Origin: Pseudomonadota bacterium
GTDB lineage: Bacteria; Desulfobacterota; BSN033; WVXP01; G020346125
Direction: 5' to 3'
Length of the DNA stretch: 10,459 nucleotides
Assembly: GCA_030672465.1 (NCBI GenBank)
Contig: DAOVGJ010000016.1
Span: 1 to 10,459 of the forward strand
The position numbers and the translations under genes were made by a program. The notes under the pieces were generated by a model, which searched no databases, was not told the DNA's origin, and saw only the letters and a list, made by a program, of their open reading frames with translations. This document shows, one piece after another, positions 1 through 5,922 of this stretch; the stretch's first letter is position 1; each line of letters begins with the position of its first letter.

Positions 1-726
1 ATCGTTTTCCCTCAGGTAATCCTTCAGATCCTCGCCCATCTGGAGGCCCCGGGGTGCGACGAAGTAGATCTTTACCCCATCGTAGTTCTTCAGAAGATAG
101 GTGAGGGAGCGGACTGTCCTGCCGCGGAGGAGATCTCCCACCATGGCAATGGCCTTTCCATCAATCCCCCCGTAGTTTTCGAAGGAGCGGTGCAGCGTAT
201 AGATATCAAGCAAGGCCTGGGTGGGGTGTTGATCCTTCCCGGAACCGGCATTGATCACCGAAACAGGGCGGCCAGTCTGATTGAGGAGCCAGGCCATCTT
301 CTCCGCGAACCTCTCTTGGACATGGCGCATAATCACGAGATCGACATAGCTGGAGAAAGTCCTCACGGTATCCTCTTGGGTTTCACCCTTCATCTCGGAT
401 GAGGTAGTTGGATCCCGCACCTCTGAACATCTCATCCCCAATATCTGGCAGGCGGACATGAAGGAGAGGAACGTTCTGGTGGAGGGTTGAACGAAGTAGA
501 GCATGGCCTGCTTCGTCTGAAGCAGGGATTGGAGAAAGAGCATCCCCTGGTTTCCCTTGGCGATTCCCCTAATCTTCGTGGCCAAATCGCAGATGTAATC
601 GAGGGTAGGGCGATCGAATTGCTGAGCCATAATCACATGGAATATGTTCCCATCCCTCATGAAGTATTCTTTTTTCTCGCCTCCCCTGAGCTCCTTAAAC
701 GTCTCCCAATCAATTGGCCTTACCAT
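1..726 (-). CDS. pyrB: Aspartate carbamoyltransferase catalytic subunit (partial, 3' end outside window)
   Basis: Catalyses carbamoyl phosphate + L-aspartate to N-carbamoyl-aspartate, the committed step of pyrimidine synthesis in the cytoplasm. The frame is open for 242 codons from ATG at 726 to the window edge. The carbamoyl-phosphate loop PSTRTFLSF is at residues 81-89 (family STRT), the neighbour-subunit loop lysine is in MKGET (112-116), MRH is at 133-135, QHPTQ at 166-170 and VGDLLRGRT at 196-204. By alignment from memory to E. coli PyrB these supply the equivalents of Ser52-Thr55, Lys84, Arg105, His134, Gln137 and Arg167. The aspartate-binding domain is only begun. Two oddities: the STRT loop sits about 30 residues later than in E. 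coli, so there is an N-terminal extension, and the usual HPxxG after MRH reads HVQER. The start was chosen because GGGGGA lies 6 nt upstream; an in-frame ATG ten codons earlier has no clear ribosome site. The family call is secure; the HPTQ motif separates it from ornithine carbamoyltransferase. Confidence 0.93.
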   Translation of the reverse strand, partial: MVRPIDWETFKELRGGEKKEYFMRDGNIFHVIMAQQFDRPTLDYICDLATKIRGIAKGNQGMLFLQSLLQTKQAMLYFVQPSTRTFLSFMSACQILGMRCSEVRDPTTSSEMKGETQEDTVRTFSSYVDLVIMRHVQERFAEKMAWLLNQTGRPVSVINAGSGKDQHPTQALLDIYTLHRSFENYGGIDGKAIAMVGDLLRGRTVRSLTYLLKNYDGVKIYFVAPRGLQMGEDLKDYLREND

Positions 727-759
727 GGCACGTCCCCCAATATAGATTTTCACCATAAG

Positions 760-788
760 AAGCTATCAGAAAATCCCCCTTTTCTCAA
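760..788 (-). promoter_or_regulatory. Possible sigma70-type promoter for pyrB
   Basis: On the minus strand TTGAGA (788-783) is followed after 17 nt by TAGCTT (765-760). The -35 box is good and the -10 box is weak (three of six consensus bases). It would give a leader of about 25-30 nt before the chosen pyrB ATG. This is a visual match only. Confidence 0.25.
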
Positions 789-809
789 GCGGATATATTT
801 GGGGATTTT
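770..809. repeat. Inverted repeat AAAATCCCC/GGGGATTTT upstream of pyrB
   Basis: A 9-bp perfect inverted repeat has arms at 770-778 and 801-809 with a 22-nt loop. Read on the plus strand the right arm runs into six T residues, which resembles an intrinsic terminator. However, the stem is AT-rich at its base and no plus-strand gene precedes it. It overlaps the possible pyrB promoter, so a regulatory role or the edge of a decayed element are equally possible. Confidence 0.4.
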
Positions 810-822
810 TTATTTGAGGATA

Positions 823-912
823 AGGGAAGGGATGGGGGTATATGAAGCTATTTACAGGTGGGGATACAAGCTGAGGGAAGTTGGTGAATTATTGGGGCTT
901 CACTATTCATAG
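823..912 (+). pseudogene. C-terminal remnant of a Y1 / RAYT-like transposase
   Basis: The plus-strand frame from 823 reads about 29 residues, including VYEAIYRWGYKLREVGELLG (838-897) and then LHYS, before a TAG at 910-912. From memory this matches the C-terminal helix-turn-helix found in many REP-associated Y1 transposases, where the pattern is roughly IYEA-x4-GY-x-L-x-E-I-G-x-x-LG-x-HYSTVS. The stop falls exactly where the family would continue with T-V/I-S. No HUH or Y1 catalytic motif is present upstream, because that sequence is the antisense of pyrB. It is therefore a short non-functional relic in the pyrB upstream gap. Recognition rests on a short motif and could be wrong. Confidence 0.5.
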
Positions 913-1073
913 GGTAAGCAGGATAGCCTCAAAGGGAACAAAAAACAAGATCGGCTTATATGACCCCAGACGTGCAGACGATGACGGCCTTTCTTTTGGC
1001 AAAGGGAACGAGATCTTTCCTCCCTAAAAGGAAAATCTGCCAAACGCTTCAGTCCCCGCCATCCCAGATCGGC
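913..1073. other. Intergenic spacer with no recognised gene
   Basis: Together with the relic and inverted repeat, this completes the 347-bp gap between pyrB and the radical SAM gene. A 32-codon plus-strand reading frame (981-1079) has no ribosome site and no recognisable motif, and a minus-strand reading through about 970-1040 has no start. I see no convincing terminator after the radical SAM gene. The sequence AAGATCGGCT around 948-956 recurs as CAGATCGGCT near 1066-1075, and I attach no function to this. Confidence 0.4.
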
Positions 1074-2591
1074 TCATGAGGACCCTGGGCCGGTTTCCCT
1101 TCCTGTTCCTTGGGGGTATCCCTCAAAGACCTTCCGAAAATGGTAGCCGTAAATGGAAAGGCACACACACAGCGGGAAGAGTCGCGGGCGTCGGAAGACG
1201 GTCCAAAGGAGGGTCTTCCAATAATAAAAACGCTCCTTGCCCCTTATACCCAAGGCCCAGATAGATTGGAAGAACGCCTTAATGTAGCAGAATTGTATGG
1301 GATGGCTCCTTTTCTCGGGCAGGCGATAATTCCTCAGAAAAGTGATAAGACGTCTATGGAAATGGCGGGGGGTGTAAATGTGGGTTACGATGTCCCTGTA
1401 TCCTTCAACAAGCCGTCGGTAACCCATCTTGGGAATGAAGTTTATGGAAAAATCAGTGTTGTCCCCCTTGGTCTCTCCTACAATCCTGCCCTCTTGCTGG
1501 AGCCGTTCATAGAGCCTTGTGCCTCTAAGGGCATTCAAAAGGCCTACCATGGCGGTGACTATCCCGCTTTGCTGGATGAAATTTATTTGCCTCTGAAAGA
1601 TAACCAGAGGATCACTGTCGAAACCAACGATAAACCCCCCTAAGACCTGAAGGCCGAATCTCTGCATCTTCTTGACCGCTGCCATCAGGTCCCTATCTTT
1701 ATTCTGAACCTTGCGACACTCAGAGAGGCTTTCCTCTTCAGGGGTCTCGATCCCCACAAATACCGAATCGAAACCAGCCTTTACCATAAGTTCCATCAAC
1801 TCTTCATCGTCTGCGAGGTTGACGGAGGCCTCGGTGAGAAAGGAGTAAGGATATTTCTTCTCCTGCATCCATTTTATAAGGGCGGGTAACAGATCTTCTT
1901 TTAATGTGCGGGGTTTCCCTATGAAGTTATCGTCTACAAAGAATACCGTACCCTTCCACCCCCTTTGGTATAACGCCTCAAGCTCCGCTAAAACCTGAGT
2001 ATTCGTCTTCGTTCGAGGCCTCTTCCCGTTCAGCAGACCGATGTCGCAGAACTCACAATCAAAGGGACAGCCGCGGCAGTACTGAACGCACATGGCGGCA
2101 TATTTCCGCATATCGAGAAGATCCCACTCGGGTATGGGAGAAGATGTAATATCGGGCCACTCAGAGGAAGTATAGATGGGTTTTCCCTTTCCTTTCTCCA
2201 AGTCCTCAATAAGGGAGGGAAGGGTTGCCTCGGCCTCGTGAAGGACCAAATGATCAATTTCTGGAAACCCATCAGGAGAGATGGTGAAGAGGGGGCCGCC
2301 GGCAACAATCTTTTTGCCGAGGGCCTTAACTTTCCTTACGATTTCTCTGACCGACGCCCCTTGTACCGCCATAGCGCTTATGAAAATGTAATCGGCCCAT
2401 TCGATGTCCTCATTCTTCAGCACATCCATGTTCAGATCAACAAGTCTCCGCTCCCAAGTCCTGGGGAGAAGGGCTGCCACGGTCACAAGCCCTAATGGTG
2501 GGAAAGAAGCCTTCTTAGAGATGAACTTGAGCACATACCTAAAACTCCAAAAAGTATCTGGATAACGGGGGTAAACAAGCAGAATTTTCAA
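1074..2591 (-). CDS. Cobalamin-binding radical SAM protein, DUF4070 type (HpnP-like superfamily)
   Basis: Probably a B12-dependent radical SAM methyltransferase-like enzyme; its substrate cannot be read from sequence. Numbered from the TTG start (505 aa), residues 1-130 form a Rossmann-like B12-binding domain (KILLVYPRYP, FPPLGLVTVAALLP, AGGPLFT). It has no DxHxxG motif, as is usual for class B radical SAM enzymes. The [4Fe-4S]-SAM motif CPFDCEFC has Cys175, Cys179 and Cys182. VFFVDDNFIG (216-225), GIETPEE (280-286) and GGFIVGFDSD (318-327) follow the radical SAM barrel pattern. The C-terminal third fits DUF4070 and is rich in aromatic and hydrophobic residues, suggesting membrane contact. 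The hopanoid C2-methylase HpnP belongs to this superfamily, but the context here gives no hopanoid link. TTG is preferred because AGGAGG lies 4 nt upstream and relatives, from memory, begin at MKxLLVYP. ATGs at 2618 and 2612 are alternatives that would add nine or seven residues including the translated ribosome site. Confidence 0.85.
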   Translation of the reverse strand: MKILLVYPRYPDTFWSFRYVLKFISKKASFPPLGLVTVAALLPRTWERRLVDLNMDVLKNEDIEWADYIFISAMAVQGASVREIVRKVKALGKKIVAGGPLFTISPDGFPEIDHLVLHEAEATLPSLIEDLEKGKGKPIYTSSEWPDITSSPIPEWDLLDMRKYAAMCVQYCRGCPFDCEFCDIGLLNGKRPRTKTNTQVLAELEALYQRGWKGTVFFVDDNFIGKPRTLKEDLLPALIKWMQEKKYPYSFLTEASVNLADDEELMELMVKAGFDSVFVGIETPEEESLSECRKVQNKDRDLMAAVKKMQRFGLQVLGGFIVGFDSDPLVIFQRQINFIQQSGIVTAMVGLLNALRGTRLYERLQQEGRIVGETKGDNTDFSINFIPKMGYRRLVEGYRDIVTHIYTPRHFHRRLITFLRNYRLPEKRSHPIQFCYIKAFFQSIWALGIRGKERFYYWKTLLWTVFRRPRLFPLCVCLSIYGYHFRKVFEGYPQGTGRETGPGSS

Positions 2592-2603
2592 GATTCCTCC
2601 TTT
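2592..2603 (-). promoter_or_regulatory. Ribosome binding site deciding a TTG start
   Basis: On the minus strand AAAAAGGAGGAATC directly precedes TTG-AAA-ATT-CTG-CTT. The perfect AGGAGG sits 4 nt before TTG. The two upstream ATGs have no comparable site, and if they were used this site would be inside the coding sequence. Confidence 0.65.
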
Positions 2604-2621
2604 TTTTGACATGTTCATTGA

Positions 2622-2650
2622 AATTTAGCACGCCATCTCAATTTAAACAA
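2622..2650 (-). promoter_or_regulatory. Possible promoter for the radical SAM gene
   Basis: On the minus strand TTGTTT (2650-2645), a 17-nt spacer and TAAATT (2627-2622) are present, and TGC directly before the -10 box gives an extended -10. It predicts a leader of about 20-30 nt to the TTG start. With this promoter the ATG at 2618 would lie at or upstream of the predicted start point, which also favours the TTG. Confidence 0.4.
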
Positions 2651-2705
2651 GTCTTATAGAGTATGAGGATTTTGCCAACTGCCTCTTAAGAACGGCTACA
2701 GTTTT

Positions 2706-2788
2706 AGATTCCTGGCTTGGCTCATGATTCATCCATCTCCTTGGTTGCTAAAGACTTTATCATAAAAAAGATAAATTGCCAGGAATCT
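2706..2788. repeat. 11-bp perfect inverted repeat, arms 61 nt apart
   Basis: AGATTCCTGGC at 2706-2716 is the exact reverse complement of GCCAGGAATCT at 2778-2788. Nothing between the arms looks coding. It may be the ends of a small decayed element or a long-loop RNA structure. Confidence 0.5.
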
Positions 2789-2816
2789 TTGACCACTTAC
2801 CCAAAGACTGATGATC

Positions 2817-2994
2817 TCGTAAAAAGTCATAAATCAGACGGCACAGTAAAAAGCTCCAGATGCAAGGTGCGCGAATCTTTAGGAATGAGGCGTACTTACC
2901 AGTACGCCACAGTGGATAAAGATGAAGTGCAACGCCGCCCTTCGGCTTTGCTCAGGGCCGTGAGCATGTCGAACGGCAGATGGACTTTTTACGA
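2817..2994. repeat. MITE-like element with TCGTAAAAAGTC terminal inverted repeats
   Basis: The ends are TCGTAAAAAGTC (2817-2828) and GACTTTTTACGA (2983-2994), a perfect 12-bp inverted repeat. Inside is a perfect hairpin GGCGTACT-TACC-AGTACGCC (2889-2908). From memory, closely similar sequences recur as intergenic repeats in deltaproteobacterial genomes, where they are often mistaken for small proteins. Without the 39-bp insertion described separately the element is about 139 bp. No transposase is encoded, so mobilisation would have to be in trans. Confidence 0.7.
2938..2976. repeat. 39-bp palindromic REP-like unit inserted in the larger element
   Basis: The nested palindrome is TTCGGC (2941-2946), GCTCA (2950-2954), GGGCCG, TGAGC (2961-2965), GTCGAA (2968-2973). 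It resembles the common CCCTTCGGC...GTCGAACGG type of intergenic repeat. Removing 2938-2976 joins AACGCCG to CAGATGG, which matches my memory of the uninterrupted larger repeat, so this looks like a later insertion into it. Confidence 0.6.
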
Positions 2995-3015
2995 AGCCGT
3001 CAAGACTCGCTTCAG

Positions 3016-3059
3016 GCAATTTCCAAACTCGCGCTTCGGGCTCAAACAGCGGAAATTGC
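3016..3059. repeat. 9-bp-stem hairpin next to the MITE-like element
   Basis: GCAATTTCC (3016-3024) pairs perfectly with GGAAATTGC (3051-3059) around a 26-nt loop. It starts 22 nt after the right end of the larger element and may be a separate repeat unit or an extension of it. It is not followed by a T tract, so it does not look like an intrinsic terminator. Confidence 0.55.
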
Positions 3060-3256
3060 TCTTCTTTCACTTCGCCACGAATGGTTACCAAAAATTCTTT
3101 AATGTTCCCTCCAGGGGATTAGGGCAAAACCTGTTCCGAAGTGACGACTTCTACAGCAAATTACGCTCTGGGACAACGGTATTCTTCAGAAACTCAGGAA
3201 ACTTCGACTCCATTTAGTGACAAGTCCACCGTTGTGGTGTTCGATGATATATTTTT
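3060..3256. other. Noncoding stretch upstream of the MerR-type regulator
   Basis: No recognisable protein is encoded. An 8-bp inverted repeat ACAACGGT (3173-3180) / ACCGTTGT (3228-3235), with 47 nt between arms, is the only clear structure. With the repeats before it, this completes a gap of about 700 bp without a gene between the divergently oriented radical SAM and MerR genes. Confidence 0.45.
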
Positions 3257-3285
3257 TTCGGACTAACTTCCAGTTTACGTAAAGT
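3257..3285 (+). promoter_or_regulatory. Possible promoter of the MerR-led gene cluster
   Basis: TTCGGA (3257-3262), a 17-nt spacer and TAAAGT (3280-3285) form a plausible but weak sigma70-type pair. The -10 box overlaps the TTTACGTAAA palindrome, as expected if a regulator acts on this promoter. Visual match only. Confidence 0.3.
3274..3283. promoter_or_regulatory. TTTACGTAAA palindrome, candidate operator
   Basis: A perfect 10-bp palindrome lies 28 bp upstream of the MerR-type start codon and over the candidate -10 box. MerR-family proteins bind palindromic sites near their own promoters. From memory, regulators of acyl-CoA catabolism in this family (LiuR type) use TTTACGT-like half-sites. 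That this protein binds here is inference. Confidence 0.4.
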
Positions 3286-3311
3286 GATTTACCTCCATGG
3301 GGGATGAGGGT

Positions 3312-3692
3312 ATGAAATACTACAAGATTGGACAGTTGGCCGACTTCGTGGGGGTCAGCCCCCGAACCATTCGATACTATGAGGAGATAGGCCTCCTCAA
3401 TTCCATTAGGCGGCTCGAGGGGGGGGAAAGGGTTTTCACGGATCAGGACTACCAAAGGCTTAGGTTTATCAAAAGGCTCAAGCATCTGGGATTGACCCTG
3501 GCTGAGATGCATGAACTGGAGGACATCTACCAGATTCACCGGACCAATAAGAAGGTTTTGCCGAGGCTATTAGAATTGCTGGATGGCCATGTACAAAAGA
3601 TCGAGGAAAGAATACGAAACCTGGAAAAATTAAAATCGGAAATCTTGACCTATCATGAAAGGATAAGCAAAAAACTCGATGAGCAGACCTAA
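3312..3692 (+). CDS. MerR-family transcriptional regulator
   Basis: A 126-residue DNA-binding protein probably controlling the downstream acyl-CoA genes. Residues 4-23 (YKIGQLADFVGVSPRTIRYY) are the classic MerR winged helix-turn-helix, followed by the wing EEIGLLNSIRRLEGGERVFT (24-43) and the second helix pair with RLRFIKRLKHLGLTLAEM (49-66). Residues 80-122 form a charged dimerisation coiled coil. There are no cysteines, so it is not a mercury-, copper- or zinc-type sensor and there is no room for a large effector domain. The ATG at 3312 is chosen because GGGGGA sits 7 nt upstream and the protein then starts at MKYYKIGQLA; an ATG at 3297 has no ribosome site. Its stop is 29 bp before the next start, so it is probably cotranscribed. 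Effector unknown; an acyl-CoA is a reasonable guess from context. Confidence 0.88.
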   Translation: MKYYKIGQLADFVGVSPRTIRYYEEIGLLNSIRRLEGGERVFTDQDYQRLRFIKRLKHLGLTLAEMHELEDIYQIHRTNKKVLPRLLELLDGHVQKIEERIRNLEKLKSEILTYHERISKKLDEQT

Positions 3693-3721
3693 TGGATTTC
3701 CAGCTTCCGAGGAGGACCACG

Positions 3722-4579
3722 ATGGCAATCAAAACAATCGGCGTCGTTGGCGCGGGACAGATGGGAAGCGGTATCGCCCAAGTTGCTGCCACTTCCAATT
3801 TCCATGTGATCATGAGCGATATCAGTGAGGCATTGGTGGAAAGGGGCAAATCCCACATCTCCAAATCCCTTGATCGAATGGTTCAAAAGGAGAAGATTAA
3901 CCCCTCCCAAAAAAAGGAGGTTATGGCCAGAATCGAGGGGACCATCGACCTGGGAAAAATGAAAGGAGCTGATTTCGTCATCGAGGCCGCCACGGAAAAT
4001 GAAGGGTTGAAATTGAGTATATTCAGGGAATTGGATGGCATCTGCAGTAAGGAGATTGTCCTATCCAGCAACACCTCCTCCATCTCCATTACCAAAATCG
4101 GCTCGGCCACAACACGTCCGGAAAAGGTAATTGGAATGCACTTCATGAACCCGGTCCCGGCCATGGAACTGGTTGAAATTATCAAGGGCCTTGCGACATC
4201 GGACGAGACCTTTCGGACAACGAAAGGCCTCGCCGAAGAGCTGGGGAAGACCCCCGTTGAGGCCAATGACTTCCCCGGCTTCATATCAAATCGAATCCTC
4301 ATGCCCATGATCAATGAGGCCATCTATGCCTTATTCGAGGGTGTGGGAGACCCCGAAGCCATCGATAAGGTGATGAAATTGGGGATGAACCATCCCATGG
4401 GGCCTTTGGCCTTGGCGGACCTTATTGGCTTGGATACGGTCTTGGCCATATTACAGGTACTGCAGGAAGGCCTGGGGGACCCCAAATACCGCCCCTGTCC
4501 CCTTCTCAAGAAATACGTCGATGCGGGATATCTCGGGAGAAAGACGGGAAGGGGCTTCTTCAACTACGGGGAAACATGA
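3722..4579 (+). CDS. hbd: 3-hydroxybutyryl-CoA dehydrogenase
   Basis: Interconverts (S)-3-hydroxyacyl-CoA and 3-oxoacyl-CoA with NAD(P), the third step of beta-oxidation or its reverse, in the cytosol. The protein is 285 aa, close to the usual ~282 for the monofunctional enzyme. The Rossmann motif GAGQMG is at 10-15, SSNTSS at 115-120, GMHFMNPVPAMELVEI at 138-153, DFPGFISNRI at 183-192, and the C-terminal HPMGPLALADLIGLD and GRKTGRGFFNY segments follow. By alignment from memory to clostridial Hbd the active-site residues are Ser119, His140, Glu152 and Asn190. The start at 3722 is preferred because GAGGAGG lies 6 nt upstream; an in-frame ATG at 3692 overlaps the regulator's stop (TAATG) and would add ten residues including that ribosome site. 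It is not fused to an enoyl-CoA hydratase, so another gene must supply that step. Physiological direction and chain length are not readable. Confidence 0.93.
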   Translation: MAIKTIGVVGAGQMGSGIAQVAATSNFHVIMSDISEALVERGKSHISKSLDRMVQKEKINPSQKKEVMARIEGTIDLGKMKGADFVIEAATENEGLKLSIFRELDGICSKEIVLSSNTSSISITKIGSATTRPEKVIGMHFMNPVPAMELVEIIKGLATSDETFRTTKGLAEELGKTPVEANDFPGFISNRILMPMINEAIYALFEGVGDPEAIDKVMKLGMNHPMGPLALADLIGLDTVLAILQVLQEGLGDPKYRPCPLLKKYVDAGYLGRKTGRGFFNYGET

Positions 4580-4595
4580 TTTAAGAGATAAAGAA

Positions 4596-4629
4596 GTGCT
4601 GCGGTCATGCGGTGCTGCAGTGCTGCAGT
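4596..4629. repeat. Short direct repeats of GTGCTGC
   Basis: GTGCTGC occurs at 4596-4602, 4612-4618 and 4620-4626, the last two being parts of a tandem GTGCTGCA unit. It sits in the 163-bp gap between hbd and the acyl-CoA dehydrogenase. No function is evident. Confidence 0.45.
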
Positions 4630-4742
4630 TATGTGGTTACGGGGGTGGACATTTTAGCTCAGCAATACTGTGAATGCGCGTTTCGGAGCTCCTTTTCCCG
4701 ATTTTTCACTGATCCCTAAAGATATACCGCCAGGAGAGCCCC

Positions 4743-5888
4743 ATGGATTTCAATCTGACCACTGAACAAGAAATGATCCGGGATATGGTCAGGGATTTTG
4801 CCGACAAAAATATCAAGCCCGTTGCCGCCCAATACGATGAGGAGAAACGGTTCCCCTTCGAAAATCTGAAGAAGATGGCTCAATTGGGCTTGATGGGGAT
4901 GAATATCCCCGTCGAATATGGTGGCTCAGAAGTCGGGGTTATTGCGTACAGCCTTGCGATGACGGAAATAGGGAAGGCCTGTGCCTCCCATGCCGTTACG
5001 ACTTCCGTTACCAATATGGTGGCTGAGGTAATCCATGAGTTCGGAAAGGAGGAGATGAAGAGGAAACATATTCCCAAACTGTGCAACGGGGAATATCCCG
5101 CTGGTTCCTTTGCCATTACCGAGCCCCATACGGGATCCGATGCTGCGAACATAAAGACCGCGGCCGTTTTGGATGGAACGCACTACGTTCTCAATGGAAG
5201 GAAAACCATGATTACCAGCGGAGAACATGCCGGTGTTACGGTAGCATGGGCTGTTACGGACAAAAGCGCTAGAAAGGGAAAGGGGATCAGCGCCTTCGTC
5301 ATTGAAAAGGGAACCCCGGGGTTCTCCATTGGAAGGGCTGAAGAGAAGATGGGACATAGGGCCTCTCCCCTAAACGAACTCATCTTCGATAATTGCCGAA
5401 TACCCAAAGAGTGCCTCTTGAGCCGTGAGGGAGAGGGATTTAAGATTGCCATGATGGAGCTCGACGGCGGACGCATCGGCATTGGTTCCCTCGCTGTGGG
5501 AATCGGTTTCGGAGCCATCGATTTTGCGGCTCAATACGTGAAGGAAAGGGAGGCGTTCGGCCAACCCCTTTCGAAATTCGAGGCCATTCAATGGATGATA
5601 GCGGACAGCTATACGGAATTGGAGGCCGCACAGCTTCTCGTCCTGAGGGCTGCCTTTTTAAAGGAAAATAAGTTACAATTTACCAAAGAGGCGTCCATGG
5701 CGAAATTATTTGCCACGGAGGTGGGCAGGCGAGTCGCCATTCGCGCGGTCCAGATGCTGGGGGGATATGGGTATACGAGGGATTATCCGGTAGAAAGATA
5801 CCTTCGAGATGTCATCGGCACGACCCTTTACGAGGGCACCTCTGAAGTTCAACGGATTGTCGTGGCAAGGGAAATCCTCAAACGATGA
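4743..5888 (+). CDS. Acyl-CoA dehydrogenase, short-chain / butyryl-CoA dehydrogenase type
   Basis: An FAD enzyme that oxidises acyl-CoA to trans-2-enoyl-CoA and passes electrons to ETF. The 381-aa length is normal for the family. The N-terminal helical domain begins MDFNLTTEQEMIRDMVRDFA. AITEPHTGSD (124-133) is the flavin/substrate signature. KTMITSGEHAG (154-164), REAFGQPLSKFE (269-280) and QMLGGYGYTRDYPVER (337-352) are the usual C-terminal landmarks. The catalytic base is Glu364 in LYEGTSEVQR, the same place as in butyryl- and medium-chain enzymes. AGGAG lies 6 nt before the ATG. It follows hbd by 163 bp and precedes the iron-sulfur protein by 34 bp, consistent with transcription together. 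Exact substrate (butyryl, isobutyryl, glutaryl, cyclic acyl) cannot be set from sequence; a bcd-like role is the simplest reading. Confidence 0.93.
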   Translation: MDFNLTTEQEMIRDMVRDFADKNIKPVAAQYDEEKRFPFENLKKMAQLGLMGMNIPVEYGGSEVGVIAYSLAMTEIGKACASHAVTTSVTNMVAEVIHEFGKEEMKRKHIPKLCNGEYPAGSFAITEPHTGSDAANIKTAAVLDGTHYVLNGRKTMITSGEHAGVTVAWAVTDKSARKGKGISAFVIEKGTPGFSIGRAEEKMGHRASPLNELIFDNCRIPKECLLSREGEGFKIAMMELDGGRIGIGSLAVGIGFGAIDFAAQYVKEREAFGQPLSKFEAIQWMIADSYTELEAAQLLVLRAAFLKENKLQFTKEASMAKLFATEVGRRVAIRAVQMLGGYGYTRDYPVERYLRDVIGTTLYEGTSEVQRIVVAREILKR

Positions 5889-5922
5889 AATATAAAAAGG
5901 GGGCCTGAGGAAGGAAGGCTGA

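Noticed and set aside
770..815. Intrinsic terminator on the plus strand (inverted repeat followed by T residues)
   Set aside because: No plus-strand gene precedes it, and the stem base is only A-T pairs, so it is listed as a plain inverted repeat.
487..822. Upstream part of the plus-strand frame that ends at 912
   Set aside because: It is mostly antisense to pyrB; only the last ~30 codons resemble a known family and are reported as a relic.
981..1079. 32-codon plus-strand frame between pyrB and the radical SAM gene
   Set aside because: It has no ribosome site, no motif, and overlaps the end of the opposite gene.
1110..1643. Plus-strand frame of 177 codons opposite the radical SAM gene
   Set aside because: It is antisense to a strongly supported coding region and shows no recognisable motif.
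2717..3217. Plus-strand reading frame of 166 codons across the middle gap
   Set aside because: It runs through the MITE-like element, the inserted palindrome and the next hairpin, and has no ribosome site and no family motif. Such frames are typical false genes from repeats.
4596..4629. CRISPR-like array from the GTGCTGC repeats
   Set aside because: The units are 7 bp with irregular spacing of 1-9 nt and no spacers, which is far from a CRISPR array.
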